From Sulfurospirillum diekertiae (GTDB lineage Bacteria > Campylobacterota > Campylobacteria > Campylobacterales > Sulfurospirillaceae), in assembly GCF_002162315.1 (NCBI RefSeq), contig NZ_CP021416.1, positions 806,001 to 870,000 on the forward strand: 64,000 bases of DNA, written 5' to 3'. Shown here one piece after another: positions 9,374 through 18,731 of this stretch (its first letter is position 1; each line of letters begins with the position of its first letter). The translations under genes were made by a program, and so were the position numbers. Under the pieces are notes generated by a model, which was not told the DNA's origin, searched no databases, and was given only the letters and a program-made list of their open reading frames with translations.

Positions 9374-10906
9374 ATGATGAAGTTTAAAGTGTTACTTGTT
9401 GGCTCATTGGTCGCTATCGGCGCGATGGCATTACTGGCTGGCAACATAACTGAAAAAGAGAAACAAAGAGTCGAATTGGCTAAAGCTCCAAGTGAAGCAG
9501 GCATCGGAGGTAAAGCAAAAAGTGAAGAGTGGGCAAAATACTACCCAAGACAGTTTGATTCTTGGAAGCAAACCAAAGAACAAGATAATCTCAAAGATAT
9601 GCTTGCTCAAAAACCTTACCTTGTTGTTGCATGGGCTGGGTATCCTTTTTCAAAAGATTATAACGCTCCACGTGGTCACTTCTATGCTATTCAAGATAAC
9701 GTTAACTCCCTTCGAACAGGGGCTCCAACCGATGCAAAGACAGGTCCTTTGCCAACCGCATGTTGGACATGTAAATCACCTGATGTTCCTCGTTTGATTG
9801 AAGAAGATGGTGAATTAGAATACTTTACAGGTAAATGGGCAAAATACGGCGCGCAAGTGGTTAATCCAATTGGCTGTGCAACCTGTCATGATGACAAAAC
9901 AGCGCAGTTAAGCGTTCGTGTTCCTCATCTTAATCGTGGCTTGCAAGCAGCAGGGCTTAAAACATTCGAAGAGTCTACTCACCAAGAGAAACGCTCTTTA
10001 GTCTGTGCGCAATGTCACGTAGAATACTACTTTAAAAAGACAGAATGGAAAGATGCCAAAGGCGTTGATAAAACAGCCATGGTGGTGACCCTTCCTTATG
10101 GCAAAGGTTTAACCGTAGAAGCGATGGAAAAATACTATGATGAGATTAACTTCTCTGACTGGGTACATGGTATTTCTAAGACACCAATGATTAAAGCGCA
10201 ACACCCTGATTGGGAGCTTTGGAGAACGGGAATTCACGGACAAAAAGGTGTTTCATGTGCCGATTGTCACATGCCTTATACGCAAGAAGGTGCTGTTAAA
10301 TATTCTGATCACAACATTGGAAATCCTCTTAAAAATATGGATAAAAGTTGTATGAACTGCCATAGAGAGAGTGAAAATAAACTCAAAGGTATCGTACAAC
10401 AAAAAGTAGAGCGAAAAGATTTCATGATGGATATCGCGTTTGATAATATTGCAAAAGCGCATCTTGAAACAGGCAAAGCGATGGAAGTAGGCGCAAGTGA
10501 TGATGAACTTAAAGAGATCCGTACACTCATCCGTCATGCTCAATGGAGAGGTGATATGGCCATTGCAGGTCATGGTGCATTCTTCCATGCTCCTGAAGAG
10601 GTCTTAAGGCTTTTGGGATCTGCGAATGAGCAAGCCCAACAAGCACGCCTTAAATTGGTCAGTGTTCTTGCCAAACATGGTGTGATGGATTATATAGCAC
10701 CTGATTTTGATACGAAAGAAAAAGCACAAAAAATCGCAAAAGTCAATCTCCAAGCTGAGATTGATGCAAAGTTGAAATTTAAAGAAACGCTTGAGAAAGA
10801 GTGGAAAAAAGAGGCAGCTGCTAAAGGCAGACTCGCTCCAAATTCCGTTGCTCTTGATCCTTCTGTTGATGTTAAATCTTCTTACTTCGACAAAACTAAG
10901 AAGTAA
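9374..10906 (+). CDS. nrfA: Cytochrome c nitrite reductase catalytic subunit NrfA
   Basis: Periplasmic pentahaem enzyme that reduces nitrite to ammonium with six electrons. A signal peptide ends near residue 22. The active-site haem has the special CWTCK motif near residue 133, and four CxxCH motifs follow (CATCH, CAQCH, CADCH, CMNCH). The CMNCH and downstream HAQWRGDMAIAGHG region supply distal haem ligands. The length of 510 residues is typical. Two ATGs (9374 and 9377) are possible; both have AGGAG upstream. CXXCK needs a dedicated lyase, supplied by the next gene in Wolinella-type nrf operons. Confidence 0.96.
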   Translation: MMKFKVLLVGSLVAIGAMALLAGNITEKEKQRVELAKAPSEAGIGGKAKSEEWAKYYPRQFDSWKQTKEQDNLKDMLAQKPYLVVAWAGYPFSKDYNAPRGHFYAIQDNVNSLRTGAPTDAKTGPLPTACWTCKSPDVPRLIEEDGELEYFTGKWAKYGAQVVNPIGCATCHDDKTAQLSVRVPHLNRGLQAAGLKTFEESTHQEKRSLVCAQCHVEYYFKKTEWKDAKGVDKTAMVVTLPYGKGLTVEAMEKYYDEINFSDWVHGISKTPMIKAQHPDWELWRTGIHGQKGVSCADCHMPYTQEGAVKYSDHNIGNPLKNMDKSCMNCHRESENKLKGIVQQKVERKDFMMDIAFDNIAKAHLETGKAMEVGASDDELKEIRTLIRHAQWRGDMAIAGHGAFFHAPEEVLRLLGSANEQAQQARLKLVSVLAKHGVMDYIAPDFDTKEKAQKIAKVNLQAEIDAKLKFKETLEKEWKKEAAAKGRLAPNSVALDPSVDVKSSYFDKTKK

Positions 10907-10914
10907 ATTCTAAA

Positions 10915-10940
10915 CAAGAGAGAGAGGTATCTCTCTCTTG
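10915..10940 (+). promoter_or_regulatory. Intra-operon hairpin between nrfA and nrfI
   Basis: CAAGAGAGAG (10915-10924) pairs with CTCTCTCTTG (10931-10940) in an 11-bp stem with a 4-base loop if the flanking A-T pair is counted. No T run follows. It probably acts as a partial terminator or mRNA-stabilising structure, keeping nrfA transcripts above those of the cytochrome c synthase. Confidence 0.6.
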
Positions 10941-11006
10941 CCTTGTGATATACTAAAACTTCCAAAGGCACTTTTAGTGTGTCACACTCTTCTTCCAAGG
11001 ACAAAC

Positions 11007-13382
11007 GTGTTGCTCAAAGTTTTCGGCTCTTACAAAACGACACTGTTTTTACTTTTCATTTTAGCTGTAGGTGCCGCGGTAGCAACCTTTGTTGAAAATG
11101 ATTTTGGCACAGCGGTAGCGCGTCATTATGTTTACAATGCCATTTGGTACGAAGCATTTTTAACTCTGGGCGCGCTTAATCTTGCCATTGTCCTTTACCG
11201 ATCTAAAATGTTTTTACATGTAAGCCGTTTTGTCTTTCATGCCACATTTATTCTCATCCTCATTGGCGCAGGTTTAACCCATTTTTTGGGCGTGGATGGC
11301 GTGATGAAAATCCGCGAAGGCTCAAGCTCCAATGTCATCTTTTCAAACGATAAAAATGTAGAAATCACCCTTCCTTTTGCCGTGCATCTTAACCATTTTG
11401 AGCTAGAGCGTTACTATGGCAGTCGTTCGCCTTCAGCGTATACCAGTGACGTTCGTGTGCTTGATGGCAACATGACGCTGGATGCTCAGATATTTATGAA
11501 CCATACACTCACCTACAAAGGGTATAAATTTTTTCAAACCTTTTACGATCCCGATGAAAAAGGCACGATTCTCTCCGTCACCAAAGACCCTGGCGTTGAG
11601 GTGACGTATGTGGGGTATGCATTGCTTTTTTTAGGGCTGATCTTTAACCTTTTAGACCCCAAATCACGTTTTCGAAAACTTATTGCTGAGGTCAAAAGCA
11701 GTTCGCTTCTGGTGCTGCTTGTTTTGGTGGTGCAAACACCGTTGTGGTGTGAGAGCGAGTATGTACAAAACTATTTGAGTGAGCATCAGGTTAAGAGTAA
11801 AGTGGTCAGTGACGCGTTTGGCAAACTGGTCGTGCAGTCGCGTATGGGACGCATGAAGCCCTTTGATACACTTTCCCAAGAGGTACTGTATAAACTCAGC
11901 GGTCACAATAGTCTGTACGATATGGATGCCATGCAAATCGCACTTGGCATGCTTTCCCATCCAACGCTGTGGAAAAACCTTCCGATGATTCAGACCAAAA
12001 CGCCGAAACTTCGAGCGTTCATTGGCGTGCGAAACGATCAAAAGCTCGCTTCCTTCAATGATTTTTTTGATGGACATCGCTACAAGTTAGAGGCTGAACT
12101 TCAAAAAGCACTGGCGATCAAACCCAGCCAGCGTGGGACGTTTGAAAACGATCTCATCAAAGTCGATGAGCGCCTGAGCATTGCGTTTATGCTCTACCAA
12201 GGCGTTCTCTTTAAAATCTTCCCACTGCCTAATGATACACACCACACATGGCTTGCCTTTGAGCAGATGTTTGCGCAATTAGAGGGAGAGGAAGCTGAAA
12301 CACTTAAAGAGAGTTCCACCGCCTTTATCGAGGCACTGTTTGAGCGAGACTATGACAAAGCACTTTTACATGTAAAGACATTTTCACAGTTTCAAACCCA
12401 CTATGGCGCCGATATTATGCCTTCACCCACACACATCAACATGGAAATACTTTTTAATAAACTGATGCTTTTTGAGCGTTTAACTATGGCGTATGTGCTC
12501 TTAGGTTTGGTGCTTTTAGGCGTTGCATTTGGGCGTGTTTTTGCGCCACAAACCTTTACATGTAAACTCACTCGACCGCTGTTTTTTATTGTTGCAGCGC
12601 TGTTTGTCGTGCATACCTGTGGATTGGCTTTGAGGTGGTATGTGAGCGGTCATGCACCACTGAGCGACACGTATGAGTCCATTGTGTACATCGCATGGTC
12701 GTGTCTGCTTTTTTGCATGCTTTTTATGCGTCGTTCCCTTTTTGCGCTCTCAGGCTCGGTCATGATGGCGGGCATTTTTATGTTTGTCGCACATTTGGGG
12801 CACATTGACCCAGAGATCACCAACCTTGTGCCTGTGCTCAAATCCTTTTGGCTTTCGGTGCATGTTTCCATCATTACCGCCAGTTATGGTTTTTTAGCAC
12901 TCGGCTGTGCGCTGGGATTTTTCACGCTGATTCTCTTTACATGTAAACGCTCCACGCAAATTATTGCGACCATCAAACACCTCACGTCGATTAATGAAAT
13001 CACCCTTATTTTGGGCTTGAGTCTTTTGGTCATCGGTAACTTTTTGGGCGGTATTTGGGCGAATGAATCGTGGGGACGCTATTGGGGTTGGGACCCTAAA
13101 GAGACGTGGGCGTATATTTCTATTTTAGTGTACACTTTCATTTTACATGTAAGACTTGTGCCACGGTTTTATTCACACTATCTTTTTGCCGTGCTCTCAC
13201 TTTTAGGCTTTGCGTCCATCTTGATGACCTACTTTGGCGTGAATTTTTACCTAGCAGGCATGCACTCTTATGCTACGGGAGATCCTGTGCCCATTCCTAC
13301 GTGGGTGTATGTGTGCAGTGGCGTGGTTGCTTGTTTGATTGTACTGTCGTATAAAAATAAAAATTTAAAGGAAGAAAAATGA
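11007..13382 (+). CDS. nrfI: Fused CcsB-CcsA cytochrome c synthase, NrfI type
   Basis: System II haem lyase that exports haem and joins it to apocytochromes c. The N-terminal third is ResB/CcsB-like with several transmembrane helices and a periplasmic domain; the C-terminal half is CcsA with the tryptophan-rich haem motif WGRYWGWDPKETW near residue 690. Histidines for external haem ligation flank it. In Wolinella the equivalent NrfI handles the CXXCK haem of NrfA, so this copy probably does too. The GTG at 11007 is chosen: CCAAGGA precedes it and the first helix starts soon after; the longer frame from 10938 overlaps the hairpin. The gene contains five copies of TTACATGTAA, all read as LHV(K/S/R) or FTCK. 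Confidence 0.9.
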   Translation: MLLKVFGSYKTTLFLLFILAVGAAVATFVENDFGTAVARHYVYNAIWYEAFLTLGALNLAIVLYRSKMFLHVSRFVFHATFILILIGAGLTHFLGVDGVMKIREGSSSNVIFSNDKNVEITLPFAVHLNHFELERYYGSRSPSAYTSDVRVLDGNMTLDAQIFMNHTLTYKGYKFFQTFYDPDEKGTILSVTKDPGVEVTYVGYALLFLGLIFNLLDPKSRFRKLIAEVKSSSLLVLLVLVVQTPLWCESEYVQNYLSEHQVKSKVVSDAFGKLVVQSRMGRMKPFDTLSQEVLYKLSGHNSLYDMDAMQIALGMLSHPTLWKNLPMIQTKTPKLRAFIGVRNDQKLASFNDFFDGHRYKLEAELQKALAIKPSQRGTFENDLIKVDERLSIAFMLYQGVLFKIFPLPNDTHHTWLAFEQMFAQLEGEEAETLKESSTAFIEALFERDYDKALLHVKTFSQFQTHYGADIMPSPTHINMEILFNKLMLFERLTMAYVLLGLVLLGVAFGRVFAPQTFTCKLTRPLFFIVAALFVVHTCGLALRWYVSGHAPLSDTYESIVYIAWSCLLFCMLFMRRSLFALSGSVMMAGIFMFVAHLGHIDPEITNLVPVLKSFWLSVHVSIITASYGFLALGCALGFFTLILFTCKRSTQIIATIKHLTSINEITLILGLSLLVIGNFLGGIWANESWGRYWGWDPKETWAYISILVYTFILHVRLVPRFYSHYLFAVLSLLGFASILMTYFGVNFYLAGMHSYATGDPVPIPTWVYVCSGVVACLIVLSYKNKNLKEEK

Positions 13383-14029
13383 ATAAAATTAAATTACTAG
13401 CACTTTCACTAGCGCTCATCGGCAATCTTTACGCAGGCGATGTCTATGAAGGCATTGTGGTCGATACGATTGATGGCGGTGGATACACGTACTTGCAGAT
13501 TGATGACACGAAGAAAAAATACTGGGTTGCCGTTGAGGGCGTGAAAATCGAAAAAGGGACAGAAGTCCGTTTTACCGAAGAGATGAGAGTTAAAAATTTT
13601 CAAAGTAAGGCGTTAAATCGTACCTTTGATGAGGTCGTGTTTGCATCCAACCTTCAACACCGCACCAACGTTCCAGAAGCTGGTAATCTTGCTTTAATTA
13701 CAGAGCAAGTGAAAGAGTCTCCTTACAAACAAAAGGATACAATAAGTGTCAAAGAGGCATGGGAAAAACGTGCCAGTTTGAAAGACAAAACAATTACAAT
13801 TCGCGGTAAGGTTGTCAAAGCTTCACAGAACATCATTTCACGTAACTGGATTCATATTCAAGATGGTACGGGTGAGGGAAGTGAAGTAGGGCGCATCGTC
13901 TTTACCTCAAAAGAACTCCCAAAAGTGGGAGATATTGTAACGGCAACGGGTGTTGTTACCATTGATAAGGACTTTGGCTCGGGTTATTTTTATAAAATTA
14001 TTGTTGAAAATGCTACATTTACTAAATAA
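13379..14029 (+). CDS. NrfJ-like periplasmic OB-fold protein
   Basis: A secreted protein of 216 residues with a signal peptide (residues 1-19, cut near LYA-GDVY). Two OB-fold-like beta regions are visible: residues 20-75 (VYEGIVVDTIDGGGYTYLQI) and residues 120-210 with KDKTITIRGKVVKASQN, the nucleic-acid-binding-like OB pattern also seen in periplasmic proteins. It overlaps the nrfI stop by 4 bases and is the last gene of the nrf operon, the position of Wolinella nrfJ. There are no haem motifs. Its role in nitrite reduction or haem maturation is not known; the name follows position only. Confidence 0.65.
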   Translation: MNKIKLLALSLALIGNLYAGDVYEGIVVDTIDGGGYTYLQIDDTKKKYWVAVEGVKIEKGTEVRFTEEMRVKNFQSKALNRTFDEVVFASNLQHRTNVPEAGNLALITEQVKESPYKQKDTISVKEAWEKRASLKDKTITIRGKVVKASQNIISRNWIHIQDGTGEGSEVGRIVFTSKELPKVGDIVTATGVVTIDKDFGSGYFYKIIVENATFTK

Positions 14030-14049
14030 ATTATTTTAAAGAGAGTTCA

Positions 14050-14712
14050 ATGGCAAATGATTCTTTATCTCTGATCGCTTCATTGCCACTGTTCGATGCG
14101 CTAGAACATGAAGATATCGAAAAGATCGCCTCCTTTTGCACGGTACGTCATCACAAAGCAGGTGACGTACTTTTTTATGAGAAAGACACCAAAGATTCGA
14201 TCTATTATATCATCAACGGTTCAGTCAAGTTTTACAAGGTGGATCGTTTCGACAATGAAATCTTTCTCTACAAACTCTATTCAAACTCGCTCATTTTCAA
14301 CGTCTCCAAGCTGATCGACAGTTTTTTCATCAGCTGTTACGCGAATGCGGAATTTTTGGAAGACAGTATGGTGCTTTCCATCCAGAGTGAGCCGTTTCGT
14401 ACGATGATCTATGCGAATCATCGTTTGATGACGAAGATTTTGGAAGAGTCGTTTAAAATGATTCAGCAGATGCAGTGTATTATTAGCCGTGATGTTGTGT
14501 TCGATGGAACAGCAAAAGTGGCGCATATGCTCGTTAATGAGCTTGAAACCTTTAACCGCCTAAAAAAACATGAAATTGCCTATATGCTACACATTCAACC
14601 CGAGACACTTTCACGTATTTTAAACAAACTCACCCGTAATGGAACGATTGAAATCGAAAAAAACAGTGTGGTCATCTTGAATATTCAAGAATTAAAAGAG
14701 ATTTATGAGTAG
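14050..14712 (+). CDS. CRP/FNR-family transcription regulator downstream of nrf
   Basis: Second regulator of this family in the window, 220 residues. The sensor barrel occupies about residues 10-120 and the winged helix the last 70, with recognition helix IQPETLSRILNKL, again the E..SR pattern that fits TTGA half-sites. There is no N-terminal FNR cysteine set. It follows the nrf operon by 20 bases and is 6 bases upstream of a PilJ-type sensor gene, so the two are probably co-transcribed. A role in nitrate or nitrite control (Nss-like) is inferred from context and from the TTGAC boxes at nrfH and napA. Confidence 0.8.
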   Translation: MANDSLSLIASLPLFDALEHEDIEKIASFCTVRHHKAGDVLFYEKDTKDSIYYIINGSVKFYKVDRFDNEIFLYKLYSNSLIFNVSKLIDSFFISCYANAEFLEDSMVLSIQSEPFRTMIYANHRLMTKILEESFKMIQQMQCIISRDVVFDGTAKVAHMLVNELETFNRLKKHEIAYMLHIQPETLSRILNKLTRNGTIEIEKNSVVILNIQELKEIYE

Positions 14713-14718
14713 GACATT

Positions 14719-16065
14719 ATGATTAAGCCAACAACGATTAGTACCAAAATGAAATTAGCAGGTGGACTGCTCTCTTTCGTGATTATTTTCATTATCTCTT
14801 TAACCGTGATGATGAATCAGATGAGCAAAAAAGACTCCTATATCATCAACATTGCGGGTAAACAGCGTATGCTTTCGCAAAAGATCAGTAAAGAGACGTT
14901 TTTCATCGTACATCGCCATACCAATGACTTTCGTGAGCTCAATACCGCGGTGGGTCTTTTTGAAAGCAGTCTGAAAGACCTGCTGTATGGCAATGATGCC
15001 AAAGGTATTTATGCCCCGCAAAATGAACGCATTAAAGCCAAACTCGAAGAGGTCATGGCACTGTGGCTTCCGTTTCGTTCAGAAGTCGAAGCGCTTAAAA
15101 GTGGGATTGAAGAGGTGCGCCCCGATATGGAAGTGCTGACCCCTCGCATCGAAAAACTGCTGATGCTTTCAGATACGGTCGTGCAACGCATGGTCAAAGC
15201 CAATCTGAGCAACATTCACATCGATCTCTCAGGTCGTCAACGCATGCTTTCTCAACGTATGGGACTCTATGTAAACCGCTATTTGCGCTTGGCAAATGCT
15301 CAAGATTTACTGGTTTTCTCTGATGCGAGAGCACTGTATAACAAAACGATTAAAAGCTTTTTAGATGACCCTGCGGTAAAAAATTCTCCTGAAGTGTATG
15401 CTATTGTCAAAGAGAACAACGCGTATTGGGAAGAGTACATTGTTTATTTAGAGCATGTGATTGCTGTGGAAAATGGGATTAACAAGCATATGGCGTATGT
15501 GTATGAAAAAAATGTGCAGCTGCTCAACGCGATGGACGAGGCGGTTTGGCTTTACACTGCCCATAGCGAAGCAAAGAACGATATGTTCCTCAAATTTCAG
15601 TACATTGCACTTTTGGTTGGACTCATTATTATCGTCTATGCCTTCGTCATGTCAAAAGAGATTATTGAGCATTTAGAGGGATTTGTTCAAAAGGCCAAAG
15701 AGCTAGCACATGGCGATGTAAGTAAGTTTTCAACGCTACCTGTCACGCTCTCCTCCAACAGCGAAGATGAGTTGCAAGAAGCTTCTTCGCACATTTCACT
15801 TTTTGTCCATAAAGTCAATCTCGCGATGAAAGATTCCGAAGATGCGCTCAAAAAAGCTGAAAATGCGGTCTCTCAACTCCAGCAACTTGCGGAAGATGTG
15901 GAAGATGTCATTGAAGATATGGGAATTGATGAGCATGATAAAAAGACATTTGACAAAAATGTCAATGCCACGGAAGACATTGCGATTCAGTCCGCTGAAA
16001 ATCTCATTCATGTCAATCGTATGTTGCAAAAGCTGAAAAAAAAGCCTCAATGCGATGGTCGATAG
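14719..16065 (+). CDS. PilJ/NarX-type membrane sensor without output domain
   Basis: Membrane protein with helices at about residues 14-32 and 292-312 flanking a periplasmic helical domain of about 255 residues. Two similar segments, IAGKQRMLSQKI near residue 49 and LSGRQRMLSQRM near residue 172, match the type IV pili methyl-accepting (PilJ) sensor domain, a relative of nitrate-sensing NarX domains. A HAMP-like linker and a coiled coil follow, then the protein ends at residue 448. No chemoreceptor tip, histidine kinase or GGDEF domain is present. It is 6 bases after a CRP/FNR gene and close to nrf, so a nitrate or nitrite sensing role is attractive but unproven. How it signals is unclear. 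Confidence 0.75.
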   Translation: MIKPTTISTKMKLAGGLLSFVIIFIISLTVMMNQMSKKDSYIINIAGKQRMLSQKISKETFFIVHRHTNDFRELNTAVGLFESSLKDLLYGNDAKGIYAPQNERIKAKLEEVMALWLPFRSEVEALKSGIEEVRPDMEVLTPRIEKLLMLSDTVVQRMVKANLSNIHIDLSGRQRMLSQRMGLYVNRYLRLANAQDLLVFSDARALYNKTIKSFLDDPAVKNSPEVYAIVKENNAYWEEYIVYLEHVIAVENGINKHMAYVYEKNVQLLNAMDEAVWLYTAHSEAKNDMFLKFQYIALLVGLIIIVYAFVMSKEIIEHLEGFVQKAKELAHGDVSKFSTLPVTLSSNSEDELQEASSHISLFVHKVNLAMKDSEDALKKAENAVSQLQQLAEDVEDVIEDMGIDEHDKKTFDKNVNATEDIAIQSAENLIHVNRMLQKLKKKPQCDGR

Positions 16066-16155
16066 CAGCAATCAAGTGGACGAAAAAAAAAGACGTGTAA
16101 CAATTTATTTAAACTCTTAATGTATTATATTTAAAAGATTGCATAAGAGGCTTGA

Positions 16156-16723
16156 ATGAAAAAAGTTTATATTATTCATGGTTATTTTGCTTCGCCAACG
16201 GATCATTGGTTTCCTTGGTTTGTCGAAAAAGTTCATGCCGATTATGACATCGAAGTTGCAGTGTTGCATATGCCAACACCTGAAACCCCTGATATGGATA
16301 CGTGGCTTGAAAAACTTCACGATAAAATTGGCATGCCGAGCAACGAAACGTTTATTATCGCACACAGTTTAGGCTGCATCACCCTTTTGCGTTACCTTGA
16401 TAGCCTTCAAGAGAGCTTTGCCCTTGGTGGTATGATCTTGGTTTCACCTTTTGATAAACCTCTCGAAGTTTTCCCCAATCTCAATTCGTTCGTTGATGTT
16501 ACGCTGGATTTTGCCAAGCTTTCACGTAGTATTGCTCAGAAGTATGTCATCTTCTCGGACAACGATATGTATGTACCGCCATTTGTAAGCAAAAACATAG
16601 GTGTCAAACTTGACAGTGCTCTTCTTGAAATCCCACGTGGCGGACATTTTTTTAGGCATCGAAGGGTTTGAAACGTTCCCTGAACTGTATGAAATTTTTA
16701 AAATGATGTTGGCAAAAAGATAA
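16156..16723 (+). pseudogene. RBBP9/YdeN-family serine hydrolase, frameshifted near the end
   Basis: Small alpha/beta hydrolase. The N-terminal VYIIHGYFASPTDHWFPW and the nucleophile elbow AHSLGC (Ser near residue 73) are typical of the RBBP9/YdeN group; the late GGH supplies the catalytic His. As read, the frame leaves the family just after GGHF and stops at 16671. Removing one T from the T7 run at 16647-16653 restores a natural ending (GGHFLGIEGFETFPELYEIF...) with a stop at 16721-16723. The restored gene would stop 7 bases before the restored convergent lysE. The substrate is unknown. It may be a sequencing error, a true mutation or slippage. Confidence 0.75.
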
Positions 16724-16730
16724 CTTAAAC

Positions 16731-17361
16731 TCAAAGTTCTTCGTGTAAAAGTTTGATACCAAGCGCTAAAAAAAAGTGCACCGATACTTCTGTTAAACCA
16801 AAGTGCAAAGGTATGATGCGCGTGTAATTTTGAGATAAACACCATGGCTAACCATGCGACAATGATATTCCAGATTGTTCCATTGATGTCAAATAAAATA
16901 CCTAAAAACAGCATACTCATTGCTTTGTTATCGGCGGTAATATCTACAAACTGTGGTAAAAATGCAAGGAAAAAAAGTGCTACTTTTGGGTTGAGAATAT
17001 TGGTAAGAAAGCCTTGCCAAAAGATGTTTCTTAATGTTTGATGGGCAGTTTTTGTCTTTACATGTAAAGGGGTTTGAGGTGAGCGCAATATCGTGATACC
17101 AATGTAAATCAAATAAGCTGCACCGATGCTTTTAATGATGCTAAATGCCACTGCCGAGGTTGCAAGCAAAGCTGAGAGTCCAATCGTTGTTGCCAAGATA
17201 TGTACCAGACACCCCGTACCAATACCAAGGGCTGCAAAAAATCCTGCACGAAATCCTTGTGTACTTGAACGCCCGACAATATATAGCGTATCAACCCCCG
17301 GTGTAATGTTTAAAAGCAAGCCTGAAAGGATGAAAAGCCAAAGGTCATGCGTCCCTAACAT
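16731..17361 (-). pseudogene. LysE/RhtB-family amino-acid exporter, frameshifted near the end
   Basis: Membrane exporter with six hydrophobic segments and the family N-terminus including NITPGVDTLYIVGRS. As read, the protein continues 70 unnatural residues to 16522, overlapping the opposite hydrolase gene. Removing one base from the A8 run at 16768-16775 gives the usual ending (ALFLALGIKLLHEEL) and a stop at 16731-16733. The start has a near-perfect Shine-Dalgarno (AGGAGGTGATCT). It lies 44 bases after the glycosyltransferase gene on the same strand and may be in that operon. One TTACATGTAA copy lies at 17058 (read as LHVK). Family members export lysine, threonine, homoserine or leucine. Confidence 0.78.
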
Positions 17362-17405
17362 AGATCACCTCCTATCAATAAAAATATCAGTCAATTATAC
17401 TCAAT

Positions 17406-18731
17406 TTATTTTTGGTGTGTTTTATAGTGTTTAACTAAGTGTTTTGGTGAAATACCGATCCAATACAAACAACTCAAAATGCGGTTACGAAGCGTCGTGT
17501 AAAGGATGCCTTCTTTCTGCCACCTTCTGGATGATGTTAAGGCTTTGGGCTTTAAAAGGTCGATCTTCTCGCCTTGTTTTTTAATGCGTTTCATGATCTC
17601 CACATCTTCCATCAGCGGTATTTTGGCATAACCATCTAGCTCTCTAAAGAACGATGATTGAAAAAACTGGGCTTGGTCGCCATAAGGAATTTGAGTGAAA
17701 GAGGTGCGAAGATTTGCCATGGTTTCGATAAAGCGAAAAGCATAGCGCGCATCGTCAATTCCCAGTGAAAAAGCCCCCGCTTTGTTTATATGTAAAGACT
17801 CTTTGATGAGAGTATCCCATGCGTTTGGAAGCAATGTGTCGGCATGTAAAAAAAGCAAAATCTCACCACGTGCTTTGCGTGCACCTTCGTTCATCTGTGA
17901 GGCTCTTCCTTTTGGGGCGAGGATGATGTGAACATCTTGTAAGGCTAAACATTCCACCGTTGTTTTTTCATGCGTGTCGACCACGATGATCTCATAGTTT
18001 TGACTTTGTGCCATCTTCCGTAAATGTGCTAGGGTTTTAAGCAGTGTTTCGTTTTCATGGAAGACGGGAATGATGACACTGATGTGGGATAATGTGCTTA
18101 AAACACTCCGTGCAAAGTGTGCTAGCGGTGTCGTGAAATCTTTACATGTAAAAGCGCGTAGGTCATCCAAGGTGTCGATGTCACGGAGCATCGCACCTTT
18201 GGCAACGCGAAGATGTTCCATCTTTGAAAGCGTTTTGACATAGACATCCTTTTGGCTGTACGTGATACCCCAAAACGCCTCTTGGCAAAAGGTGTGTGCG
18301 TGAAAACCAATGCAATAGTAACCCCCATCCAGCGTAGGAGAGAGTAGGGCATCGTTGTGAGAAAGTAGCGTAAACGTTTCTTGTAAAATATGCTCATCCA
18401 CTTCGGGAATATCCGAACCCACCAAAATAGCACTCGTATATCCTTGTTCAAACACTATTTCAAAGGCATTTTTCATACGCTCACCCAAGTCCTTGCCTCT
18501 TTGATAAAAGAGAGATTTGTTTTCCAAATAAGCAGGTAAAGGCGAATGTGCTTCATCGTCATATGCCACGATAACATCGACATCGTGTGGCGCTGTTAGG
18601 CAAAGCAGTTGCTCACACATAAGGCGATAAAGCGCGGTAGCATTTTCGTCACCAAGGTGCTGTGCAAGACGTGTTTTTACTCGACCAACAAGGGGCGCTT
18701 TTAAAAAAAGAATCAGTGCGTTTTGACACAT
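17406..18731 (-). CDS. Fused TIGR04282-TIGR04283 glycosyltransferase-like protein (arsenosugar-linked families)
   Basis: Two enzymes in one chain of 441 residues. Residues 1-200 match the TIGR04282 / DUF2064 nucleotidyltransferase-like family (LFLKAPLVGRVKTRLAQHLG, then VGSDIPEV and LSPTLDGGYYCIG). Residues 213-430 are a GT2-like glycosyltransferase of the TIGR04283 type (ISVIIPVFHENETL, LAPKGRASQMNEGA, FLHADTLLP). Both families were first named as transferases 1 and 2 associated with radical SAM/selenodomain genes and are now linked to arsenosugar synthesis; usually they are separate genes. It overlaps the mtnK-like gene by 19 bases. The reaction here is not known. Confidence 0.82.
   Translation of the reverse strand: MCQNALILFLKAPLVGRVKTRLAQHLGDENATALYRLMCEQLLCLTAPHDVDVIVAYDDEAHSPLPAYLENKSLFYQRGKDLGERMKNAFEIVFEQGYTSAILVGSDIPEVDEHILQETFTLLSHNDALLSPTLDGGYYCIGFHAHTFCQEAFWGITYSQKDVYVKTLSKMEHLRVAKGAMLRDIDTLDDLRAFTCKDFTTPLAHFARSVLSTLSHISVIIPVFHENETLLKTLAHLRKMAQSQNYEIIVVDTHEKTTVECLALQDVHIILAPKGRASQMNEGARKARGEILLFLHADTLLPNAWDTLIKESLHINKAGAFSLGIDDARYAFRFIETMANLRTSFTQIPYGDQAQFFQSSFFRELDGYAKIPLMEDVEIMKRIKKQGEKIDLLKPKALTSSRRWQKEGILYTTLRNRILSCLYWIGISPKHLVKHYKTHQK

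Noticed and set aside
16522-16730. C-terminal extension of the LysE exporter as a real domain
   Set aside because: It is antisense to the hydrolase gene and appears only because of the A8 run; the restored frame gives the normal family ending.
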